A DNA stretch of 64,000 nucleotides. Source: Terrimonas ferruginea DSM 30193. GTDB lineage: Bacteria > Bacteroidota > Bacteroidia > Chitinophagales > Chitinophagaceae. The notes beneath the pieces were generated by a model. The model was given only the letters and a program-made list of their open reading frames with translations, ran no database searches and was not told the DNA's origin. The stretch is from assembly GCF_000425585.1 (NCBI RefSeq), contig NZ_AUDS01000009.1:275708-339707 (forward strand). Direction: 5' to 3'. Both the position numbers and the translations under genes were made by a program. Below are positions 51,816 to 58,906 of this stretch, in pieces (within the stretch, counting starts at the first letter, position 1; each line of letters starts with the position of its first letter).

Positions 51816-53972
51816 ATGAAGAGACTACCCTTTGTGCTGTTGTTAATTGTGGCCGGTTTTTTTGTCGCTTTCCGTACCATTGGCGCAGGCACCTCCGACC
51901 CTCCCACCAAGTATGAAGAAATCCTGCGAATGGTGGGAGAAATGCTTACACAAGCTCATTTCAGTCCCCAGGACATCGATGATAAGTTTTCGGAAAAGGT
52001 TTTTGATAAATACATCAGCGGCCTCGATCCGGAAAAAACCTTTTTCCTGCAAAGTGATGTAGATGCACTGCGCGCGAAATATGGCAAAAGCATCGACGAA
52101 GAAATCAAAGGCGGCAAAGTGGAATTTTTCCTGGAAGCCGGAAAAGTATTCCGTACACGCATGGAAGAAGCCAATAAAATGGCAACCTCCCTGCTCGCAC
52201 AACCCTTTCACTACAATGTAGATGAAGAAGTGCAGATGGACCCTGCTAAGATTGGGTATACAAAAACAGAAGCCGAACGCCAGGAACGCTGGCGCAAGAA
52301 AATAAAGTTCATGTCGCTTGAACGTTATGTAGACCTGCTCGATGCCCGCGAGAAAAACAAAGGCACCGAAGGGTTTACCGTAAAGAACGACACGGAACTG
52401 GAAAAAGAAGCGCGTGAGAAAACCAAAAAGGTCACCGATCGCGTATTCGAACGTTATCGTTTCAAATTCAGTGATGATGATATGTTCAGCATTTTCGTCA
52501 ATGCAATTACTACCATCATGGACCCGCATACGGAATTTTTCCCTCCGGTAGATAAGCGTTATTTCGATGAAGAAATGAGCGGTACATTCTACGGTATCGG
52601 CGCTTCCCTGCAATATGATGAAGGAACGATCAAGATCACCAGCGTGGTAACAGGAAGCCCTGCCTTCAAATCCGGCGAAATCCAAGTGGGTGATGTCATC
52701 ATGAAAGTGGCGCAAGGCAAAACTGCCGAGCCCGTTGAACTGATCGGGTACCTGGTAACGGACGCCGTAAAACTGATCAGAGGCAAGGAAGGATCAGAAG
52801 TAACGCTGACACTGAAACGCAAAGACGGAACGATCAAAGTAGTAACGCTGAAACGCGAGAAGATCGAAAATGACCTCGATACCTACGCGCGCAGTGCGGT
52901 GGTCAAAGAAGGCAATTCGAAGATCGGTTATATTTATCTGCCCGAATTCTATGCACACTTCGACGATCCCAATGGACGCCGCAGCTACATCGACGTGGCA
53001 CGTGAAGTGCAAAAGCTGAAAGATGAAAAAGTCGACGGTATCGTGATCGACCTGCGCAACAACGGCGGCGGATCACTGTATGATGTAGTGCAAATGGCCG
53101 GGCTCTTTATCGACGAAGGACCGATCGTGCAGGTAAAAGACAAAGACAACAAGCCGAGTGTACTGAAAGATAAAGACAAGAGCGTCCTCTATTCTGGCCC
53201 GCTGGCAGTAATGGTCAATGAATTCAGTGCTTCGGCCTCTGAAATATTTGCCGCAGCGATCCAGGACTATGGACGCGGTGTGATCATCGGCAGTACGTCT
53301 ACCTATGGAAAAGGTACGGTGCAGCGCAACATCGGTATCGATAAAAATGGTTTCTCTTTCTCCAACTCCGAACTCGGAAGTGTGAAACTGACCTTGCAGA
53401 AATTCTACCGTATCAATGGCGGCTCTACACAATTGCGTGGGGTGAGTTCTGACATTGTTCTTCCTGATCAGTACGAGTACCTGAAAGTGCGCGAGAAAGA
53501 TGATGAAAATGCATTGCCCTGGGACGAAATATCGAAGTCTCCTTACACAGGATGGAACGGCGGATATGATCTGAAAACAATCCAGCAACTGAGCGCACAA
53601 CGTTTGCAGCGCGACAGCACGTTCCGCATGATCCAGCGCAATACACAATGGTTGTCGAAGGAAAATGACAAAACATATTCGCTGCAACTGGACAAATACC
53701 GCAAAGAGCAGAAAGCGATTCGTGAAACGGTATCGCAAACAGAAAAGCTGATGAAGCTGAAGCAGGAGATTGCGGTAGATCCGTTGACCGGAGAAGCTGA
53801 TAAATGGGCGGCTGACAAGAACAAACAAGACCGTTTCAATCAGTGGCTGAAAAACCTGCGTCAGGATATATATCTTGATCAGGCGGTAAAAGTGGTGAAT
53901 GATGTGATCAACCAGCAAAACCTGGCTCGTGGCAATAAACCTGTGGAAGAACAGCCGAAGAAGGCGTTTTGA
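51816..53972 (+). CDS. Carboxy-terminal processing peptidase (Prc/Tsp type)
   Basis: This is a 718-residue S41-family protease with an N-terminal signal/anchor (MKRLPFVLLLIVAGFFVAFR). The helical N-terminal domain of Prc covers about 35-225. The PDZ domain covers about 230-330 (GTFYGIGASLQYDEGTIKIT, then SGEIQVGDVIMKVAQGK). The peptidase core has catalytic Ser in VNEFSASASEIFAAAIQDYG and Lys in STSTYGKGTVQ. The C-terminal DUF3340-like region is Lys/Gln-rich. It trims or degrades periplasmic proteins from their C-termini. The ATG at 51786 is also possible. A strong terminator follows. Confidence 0.94.
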   Translation: MKRLPFVLLLIVAGFFVAFRTIGAGTSDPPTKYEEILRMVGEMLTQAHFSPQDIDDKFSEKVFDKYISGLDPEKTFFLQSDVDALRAKYGKSIDEEIKGGKVEFFLEAGKVFRTRMEEANKMATSLLAQPFHYNVDEEVQMDPAKIGYTKTEAERQERWRKKIKFMSLERYVDLLDAREKNKGTEGFTVKNDTELEKEAREKTKKVTDRVFERYRFKFSDDDMFSIFVNAITTIMDPHTEFFPPVDKRYFDEEMSGTFYGIGASLQYDEGTIKITSVVTGSPAFKSGEIQVGDVIMKVAQGKTAEPVELIGYLVTDAVKLIRGKEGSEVTLTLKRKDGTIKVVTLKREKIENDLDTYARSAVVKEGNSKIGYIYLPEFYAHFDDPNGRRSYIDVAREVQKLKDEKVDGIVIDLRNNGGGSLYDVVQMAGLFIDEGPIVQVKDKDNKPSVLKDKDKSVLYSGPLAVMVNEFSASASEIFAAAIQDYGRGVIIGSTSTYGKGTVQRNIGIDKNGFSFSNSELGSVKLTLQKFYRINGGSTQLRGVSSDIVLPDQYEYLKVREKDDENALPWDEISKSPYTGWNGGYDLKTIQQLSAQRLQRDSTFRMIQRNTQWLSKENDKTYSLQLDKYRKEQKAIRETVSQTEKLMKLKQEIAVDPLTGEADKWAADKNKQDRFNQWLKNLRQDIYLDQAVKVVNDVINQQNLARGNKPVEEQPKKAF

Positions 53973-54002
53973 GTTGTAAGTCTTAAGTAATAAGTTATAA
54001 GT
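53973..54002 (+). repeat. WWTAAGT heptamer array directly after the protease stop codon
   Basis: Two bases after the TGA come tgtaagt, cttaagt, aataagt and tataagt in the sense direction, running into the terminator hairpin. Confidence 0.8.
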
Positions 54003-54003
54003 T

Positions 54004-54032
54004 AGCGCGGAGTTCAGGCTCCGCGCTTTTTT
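54004..54032 (+). terminator. Terminator of the processing protease gene
   Basis: A 9-bp perfect stem (AGCGCGGAG with CTCCGCGCT) and 6-nt loop are followed by a run of T. Confidence 0.92.
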
Positions 54033-54053
54033 ATGAAAGTTCGTTCCAACGTC

Positions 54054-54186
54054 ATGATTCGTGTAGACGTGATGCACGATGTTTATTCGGGCTGGACATG
54101 AAGACCTGGATCAGGCTGGCAGCCTACTGCCCATGGTTCGTGTATACACGAACCATGGGTGTTTATCGGGGAAGGTATGAAGTCGC
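54054..54186. repeat. Imperfect direct duplication containing the 30-bp palindrome, copy 2
   Basis: A unit starting catgattcgtgtagac (54054) is repeated in altered form from catggttcgtgtatac (54132); both continue into tgtttat-cggg and a-atgaag. The second unit carries a perfect 30-bp palindrome (54130-54159) with half-site CCCATGGTTCGTGTA. No reading frame is supported. Confidence 0.75.
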
Positions 54187-54206
54187 TATTTAGTAACCTT
54201 ATTGTG

Positions 54207-54716
54207 TCATCCGAAATACCTCTCTTTAAACACATCCAGGTGATGCGCCGCATGCCCGGCAGTAATAAAACCAAATGCCAACGCACTGCAGGATTGCTCA
54301 CTTGCAATACCCACACGCTGAAGCTGCTCATCGGTAAGTCCCGCAAAGAACAACTCCGTGCTACGTCTTAACAACCTGAATTCTTCCAGCAAACTTTCCC
54401 AGGAGATATGTGCCGCATCGGCATTGTCGGCAAATGCATTTTCATCAAAGCCGGGCAGGGGAGTCTGGTCTGCTCGTGAGAAACGCAAGGCCCGGTATAC
54501 AAATACACGCTCCGCATCCATCAGATGTTGCACCACCTGCTTTACCGTCCATGTTCCCGGCGCATAGCTATAGGTTGTTTTTTCCTGCGGAATGGCTTCC
54601 AGGCAGGCAAACAACTCCTTTGAATTTTCATTCAGCGCCGCGAACAGGTTCTGCTGCTTTATTTTATTGATATAGCCATGATAGAAGACGGGGACTGTTG
54701 CGAGATCAGGAAGCAT
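54207..54716 (-). CDS. DinB family protein
   Basis: This is a 169-residue four-helix DinB/YfiT-type protein. The metal-site His residues are probably in VVQHLMDAERVFVY (about 61-74) and AGHAAHHLDVFKERY (about 152-166). The segment YSYAPGTWTVKQVVQHLMDA is a strong family match to the DinB_2 group. The ATG at 54716 is preferred over an in-frame TTG two codons upstream. The reaction is unknown. It differs from the DinB protein at 24291, and the two are not recent duplicates. The stop codon lies next to the palindrome region. Confidence 0.92.
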   Translation of the reverse strand: MLPDLATVPVFYHGYINKIKQQNLFAALNENSKELFACLEAIPQEKTTYSYAPGTWTVKQVVQHLMDAERVFVYRALRFSRADQTPLPGFDENAFADNADAAHISWESLLEEFRLLRRSTELFFAGLTDEQLQRVGIASEQSCSALAFGFITAGHAAHHLDVFKERYFG

Positions 54717-54741
54717 AAGCAATCAAAATTCAAAAGTGTTA

Positions 54742-54892
54742 CCCTGAGTTTATCGAAGGGTCAAAAGTCAAAAGATGTCAGTTGTCAATGGTGAATAGTA
54801 AATAAGAAAAAGAACCCAGGATTTCACGCAAAGCTACATAAGGAGCAAAGGCGCAAAGATTATCACCTATTACTTAATACTTATTACTTAAA
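54742..54892. repeat. Cluster of five short repeat types
   Basis: In order: palindrome-like ACCCTGAGTTTATCGAAGGGT (54742-54762; its first 20 bases resemble widely spread REP sequences), two gtcaaaa heptamers (54761-54774), three GTSAATG-type heptamers (54784-54804), a gcaaag-based stretch (54826-54859), and four ACTTAWW heptamers (54865-54892). The last array reads WWTAAGT towards the stop codon at 54907. Confidence 0.8.
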
Positions 54893-54906
54893 ACGTCTGT
54901 TCTCCC

Positions 54907-55353
54907 TCACTTCAAAGGCGCACCCACAGCCAGGTCACAACGATGGCCAGGCTGACCATGCTCCGGATTGGTACCCGGCGCTGCGGCAGTTGGTGTGGCA
55001 GGGATAGTGATCGGCGTGGCTGAACTTGTCGGCTGAATGACAGGAGCCGGTTGATTCGGTACAGGAACAGGAGAGGCTGCTCCCGGTGCACTCGTAAGTG
55101 GTGCGCCCACAGCCAGATCGCAACGATGACCCGGTTGCCCGTGCTCAGGGTTCAGCGTTACTCCTGCGGGTTGAGGAACAGGTGCCGTGATAGTCTGATC
55201 AGGAGGTAAAGGTGTTTGCGGCGCAGCAGCAGCCGGCATTTTAAGACTGGTGTCCTGCTCGGGATATTTTTTACCCGAGCCCGATTGACAGCCGGTCAAC
55301 ACAATACCAGACAACGTGATCGCAAATACGGGGAGGATATATTTCTTCATCAT
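54907..55353 (-). CDS. Proline-rich lipoprotein with a duplicated His/Cys motif
   Basis: This is a 148-residue lipoprotein, with signal MMKKYILPVFAITLSGIVLTGC and lipobox LTGC. The mature part is a low-complexity Pro/Ala/Thr chain that carries the same motif twice: NPEHGQPGHRCDLAVGAPL at about 68-86 and again at the very C-terminus (about 129-147). Each copy has two His and one Cys, and these are the only Cys besides the lipidated one. A related motif occurs in other Bacteroidota proteins, from memory. Metal or haem binding is possible but unproven. The stop is followed after 13 nt by a heptamer repeat cluster. Confidence 0.82.
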   Translation of the reverse strand: MMKKYILPVFAITLSGIVLTGCQSGSGKKYPEQDTSLKMPAAAAPQTPLPPDQTITAPVPQPAGVTLNPEHGQPGHRCDLAVGAPLTSAPGAASPVPVPNQPAPVIQPTSSATPITIPATPTAAAPGTNPEHGQPGHRCDLAVGAPLK

Positions 55354-55410
55354 GCGGGTTTGATTAACGAACCTAAAACAGCCGGTTCATTGTTTTGTTC
55401 GGTGTAAGAT

Positions 55411-55440
55411 AATAAAAACCCCCGCACTTTGGCGGGGGCT
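55411..55440 (-). terminator. Terminator of the subtilase gene
   Basis: A 7-bp GC-rich stem (GCGGGGG with CCCCCGC) is followed by TTTTTATT on the minus strand. Confidence 0.88.
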
Positions 55441-55464
55441 ACGTATTTTACCGAAACTAAACGG

Positions 55465-57138
55465 TTATGCTTTTTTCTTAGGCTTCACCGTTGTTTTGGG
55501 AGTTACGGTCTTGGGACGTTCACCTTTCAACGTAGAGGCCAGTTTAATGGCTTCATAAGCGTTGATAATACCACCGCTGCGGCTCAGTGTACCGAAATCC
55601 GCTTCTTCATGGGTACCCGGATCATACGCCTTCTGGCCAGGTTTGGTGGATGATTTCTCAATCACATATTTCACCTGCTCAGCGCTGAGATTAGGATAAT
55701 ATTCCAAGATGAAAGCAGCCAGACCAGCAACCACAGGAGACGCCATGCTCGTTCCCTGCAGGTTCTGATAGGTATTACCACCGGGAACGGTAGAATAGAT
55801 CTTCACGCCGGGCGCAAATACATCCACTTCATTTTTACCATAGTTGGAAAAACTCGCCGTAAGACCTCCGTCTTTGATATCGGCAAAAGGAGCGCTGGCA
55901 CCTACAGTGATCCAGTTGGCTGCACGTTTGCCGTTCTCGAATACAGGTGTAGGGAAATTCCAGGACGTGTCCAGGTTCTGAGCACTGTTACCTGCAGCGT
56001 GTACGAGTAATACACCTTTGCTGGCAGCATACTGAACAGCTTCGTCTACCCATTTTTTCTCGGGAGAGAATCCTTTACCAAAACTCATGTTGATCACTTT
56101 GGCTCCATTGTCGACTGCATAACGGATAGCCAGTGCAATGTCTTTATCATGCTCGTCACCATCAGGTACGGCACGTACTGTCATGATGCGAACGTTATCA
56201 GCCACACCGTCCATGCCCAGTCCGTTGCCGCGGGCAGCACCGATGATACCGGATACGTGTGTACCATGCAGCGCAGCACTGTTGCTCACCATTACGTTGT
56301 TATTGCCATAGAAACGATCGTTGAAGTCATTGTAGTTGTCTTTAACGATATCGTTACGGAATGCTTTTGGTGCTATATCAGCCGCATCGATCTTGGCCAC
56401 TTCACCTTCGAGTTCGTCAAGCAACATTTTGTTGGAGATTTCATCGGTATCGTTGGCTTTGCAGATCGCAACGAAACGGTCGCGGAAGGCAGCAGCTTGT
56501 TTGTTGGTAGTCGTGTAAGTGCTGAGATCTTTACAGGTGTATTCTTCTTTTTTCAATTCTGCACGAACGATAGAGTCGGCAGCTTTGAATTCATTCACCG
56601 TTCTGCGGATCATCATCACCATGGTGGGATCTTCCACATTGCTGGCTACATCACCTTTGGCCTTGGCCCACATGGCATATTCTTTCGCTTCCTCTCCTTT
56701 GAAGGAGGAAGGATCTTTGCCTTCGAATTTTGCTTTGTATTTGTGGTAAACGCGGGCAGCTTCATAAGAATCTTTTTCTACGTTCTGTCCATCACGGCCG
56801 CCGATAAAGTTCCAGCCGTAAACGTCGTCTACATAGCCGTTCTTGTCGTCGTCAATACCGTTACCGGGGATTTCTTTCGGATTTTTCCACAGCACGGGCT
56901 TGAGGTCTTCGTGCAGCGTATCGACACCGGAATCAATTACCGCTACGATAACCGCGTTGCTTTTCAGTTTTTTTGCTTTAACGAATTCATAGGCTTTTTC
57001 CAGGCTGATACCATAGTAGCCGCTGTCTTTTGCGTCCAGCAGGTGCCAGCCTTTCGGAACCTCCTTCTGTGCATACGACGATAAGCCGATCAATCCGCAC
57101 AGGGCAAACAGGGAGAGGTGTTTTGTTAACTGATTCAT
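55465..57138 (-). CDS. S8 family serine protease (subtilase)
   Basis: This is a 557-residue secreted subtilase with signal peptide ending SSYAQ. The catalytic triad is D69 (VIVAVIDSGVDTLHEDL), H291 (ALHGTHVSGIIGAARG) and S464 (LQGTSMASPVVAGLAA), with oxyanion N384 in HAAGNS. A 220-residue stretch separates Asp and His, far longer than in subtilisin; it contains a Lys/Glu-rich helical insertion (about 120-260). There is no obvious propeptide or type IX sorting domain; the C-terminus is a basic tail (TPKTTVKPKKKA). The protein is probably periplasmic or surface-bound. A TATTTTTA sequence at 57174-57181 may be its -7 box. Confidence 0.93.
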   Translation of the reverse strand: MNQLTKHLSLFALCGLIGLSSYAQKEVPKGWHLLDAKDSGYYGISLEKAYEFVKAKKLKSNAVIVAVIDSGVDTLHEDLKPVLWKNPKEIPGNGIDDDKNGYVDDVYGWNFIGGRDGQNVEKDSYEAARVYHKYKAKFEGKDPSSFKGEEAKEYAMWAKAKGDVASNVEDPTMVMMIRRTVNEFKAADSIVRAELKKEEYTCKDLSTYTTTNKQAAAFRDRFVAICKANDTDEISNKMLLDELEGEVAKIDAADIAPKAFRNDIVKDNYNDFNDRFYGNNNVMVSNSAALHGTHVSGIIGAARGNGLGMDGVADNVRIMTVRAVPDGDEHDKDIALAIRYAVDNGAKVINMSFGKGFSPEKKWVDEAVQYAASKGVLLVHAAGNSAQNLDTSWNFPTPVFENGKRAANWITVGASAPFADIKDGGLTASFSNYGKNEVDVFAPGVKIYSTVPGGNTYQNLQGTSMASPVVAGLAAFILEYYPNLSAEQVKYVIEKSSTKPGQKAYDPGTHEEADFGTLSRSGGIINAYEAIKLASTLKGERPKTVTPKTTVKPKKKA

Positions 57139-57215
57139 TTGCTATTTTTTATACTACAAATTTGGGAAAGACGTAAAAATAATGCATACCATTCATACAT
57201 TTTCACATTATATGC

Positions 57216-57246
57216 AAAACCCCGGCAGGGCTACTGCAGGGGTTTT
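57216..57246 (-). terminator. Terminator of the OmpA-like gene
   Basis: Stem AAAACCCC with GGGGTTTT plus an inner GCAG/CTGC pair; the A/T ends give T-runs on both strands. It lies 28 nt past the stop codon. Confidence 0.8.
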
Positions 57247-57273
57247 GGTTAGCTATGTGACGGTTATGTATGT

Positions 57274-58776
57274 CTATTGGTTGCTCACCACCATTTCCAC
57301 CCGGCGGTTCTGCGCTTTCTCTGCAGCCGTTTTGCCTTCGTTTAAGGGTTGATCCGGACCATAACCGGTGGCACTCAGCCGTTCCGCTTCTATGCCTTTG
57401 GAGATCAGGTAGTTTTTCACCGCATCGGCGCGCTGCTGCGACAGGCGGAGGTTGAGTTCGCGGCTGCCATCTGAACTGGTATGCCCGCCGATGGCCAGTT
57501 TCAATTCAGGCTGCTGGCGCAGGATATCGGCCACGCCGTCCAGCACTTTTTTCGATGCAGGCGTCAGCACGGCCTTGTTCACCGCAAACTGCACCTTACC
57601 GGCAGCATAGTTGATTTTTTCCACTACTTCTTTCTTCACTTCCTCAGGACAACCATTATTGGCGCGCGTGCCCGCTTTTGTGGGACATTTATCTTCTTCA
57701 TCATTGATGCCGTCACCATCGGTATCCGGCACAGGACAACCATCATAACGCGCTACACCGGCCTGCTGCGGACATTTGTCCGCCTTGTCCGGAACGCCGT
57801 CGCCGTCGCTGTCGGCAGGAGGACATCCTTTGTCTTCCGGCAGTCCGGGCTGATCAGGACATGCATCATCTTTGTCTGCAATACCATCTTTGTCGCGATC
57901 GGGCCACGGACAACCCTGGTTTTCTACGGGACCCGCTTCAGCCGGACAACGATCCGAAGGGTCGGCAACGCCGTCGCCATCCGCATCGGGACAACCGTTC
58001 AATGCGGCCGGGCCGGGCAGCGTAGGACATTTATCGTCTTTGTCAGGAATGCCATCCTTATCCTGGTCGCGAGGGGCAGGCTCCGGTTGTTTACCGAGGA
58101 AAATGCCCAGCGTTGCACCGATAGTACGATGGCGGAACTGGCTGGCTGTATAATCAACAGGTTTGTAAAAATTGCCTAGTCCCTGTGCATAATGAGCGGT
58201 GAGGAATACGCGGCCAAATTCAAAACCGGCCGTTCCATTTACACCGTAGTCATATATTTTGTAATCACCGGGTTCTTTGCCTACGCCGGGATCGTTGTCT
58301 TCTTCCAGCGTGTACTGACCATCTTTGGAAAATGTTTCCGTTTTATGTTTGGCGCTGTAGAAAAAAGAGAGGTAAGGACCTGCTCCGATCACAAATTTTG
58401 TGGTACGCCCGATGGGAATTTTATAAACAAGGTTGAGCGGAATATCGATGTAGTTCACAAACTGGCGTGAACTTACGCTTAATGTCTGTGATACGGTAGT
58501 ATCGAACACCTGCGCGTATTTGCGGCCTTTGTTGCTCAGGAAAACAGCGGGTTGGAAATAGAAACGCGAAGTGCCAAGCGGCATGTCTGCAATAAAACCA
58601 ATGCGCAGGCCTGTGCGTCCCTTATAGTTGCCTTTGATCGATTCCCAGTCGGGGAGATCATTTTTTTCCTGGACAGTAGCCTGGTGTCCGCCGATAAGCA
58701 GGCCGATGCGCGACTGAGCCGACGTTGTAAGGAAAGTGGTTAAGCTGAAGGAGAGAAGTAGCAGGATCCTTTTCAT
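57274..58776 (-). CDS. OmpA family protein with beta-barrel, TSP3 repeats and peptidoglycan-binding domain
   Basis: This is a 500-residue outer membrane protein. A signal peptide (MKRILLLLSFSLTTFLTTSAQ) is followed by an eight-strand porin-type barrel (about 22-235). Calcium-binding thrombospondin type-3 repeats cover about 240-380, with several copies of the DxDxDGxxDxxDxCP pattern (DQDKDGIPDKDDKCP and similar). The C-terminal OmpA domain (about 390-498) contains GGHTSSDGSRELNLRLSQQR and the peptidoglycan-contacting Asp/Arg. It links the outer membrane to the cell wall. The start at 58776 is set by the signal peptide; a TATTTTTG box lies at 58813-58820. Confidence 0.94.
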   Translation of the reverse strand: MKRILLLLSFSLTTFLTTSAQSRIGLLIGGHQATVQEKNDLPDWESIKGNYKGRTGLRIGFIADMPLGTSRFYFQPAVFLSNKGRKYAQVFDTTVSQTLSVSSRQFVNYIDIPLNLVYKIPIGRTTKFVIGAGPYLSFFYSAKHKTETFSKDGQYTLEEDNDPGVGKEPGDYKIYDYGVNGTAGFEFGRVFLTAHYAQGLGNFYKPVDYTASQFRHRTIGATLGIFLGKQPEPAPRDQDKDGIPDKDDKCPTLPGPAALNGCPDADGDGVADPSDRCPAEAGPVENQGCPWPDRDKDGIADKDDACPDQPGLPEDKGCPPADSDGDGVPDKADKCPQQAGVARYDGCPVPDTDGDGINDEEDKCPTKAGTRANNGCPEEVKKEVVEKINYAAGKVQFAVNKAVLTPASKKVLDGVADILRQQPELKLAIGGHTSSDGSRELNLRLSQQRADAVKNYLISKGIEAERLSATGYGPDQPLNEGKTAAEKAQNRRVEMVVSNQ

Positions 58777-58812
58777 TGGATAAGCAGTTGGGTTCAGGAT
58801 ATTGTTGTACCG

Positions 58813-58820
58813 CAAAAATA
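58813..58820 (-). promoter_or_regulatory. -7 box (TATTTTTG) for the OmpA-like gene
   Basis: A full TAnnTTTG match on the minus strand, 36 nt before the ATG, at the edge of an inverted repeat. Confidence 0.5.
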
Positions 58821-58906
58821 AGTTATAAGTATTAAGTAATAAGTTTTAGGTCATAAATCACCGTAAATACTTATAACCTAAAACTTACTACTTATAACTT
58901 AATACT
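58816..58906. repeat. Inverted repeat made of WWTAAGT / ACTTAWW heptamers
   Basis: The right arm (58865-58906) directly follows the ALDH stop codon and reads ATTAAGT, TATAAGT, AGTAAGT, TTTAGGT, TATAAGT in its sense. The left arm (58816-58857) is an imperfect inverted copy sharing the core GTTTTAGGT. Together they could fold into a hairpin with arms of about 40 nt. Confidence 0.85.

Noticed and set aside
51843-52715. Open frame of 290 codons antisense to the processing protease gene
   Set aside because: It is a shadow of a strongly biased coding region; no signal peptide or motif is seen.
56149-57084. Open frame of 311 codons antisense to the subtilase gene
   Set aside because: It overlaps the clear subtilase on the other strand along its full length and has no recognisable domain.
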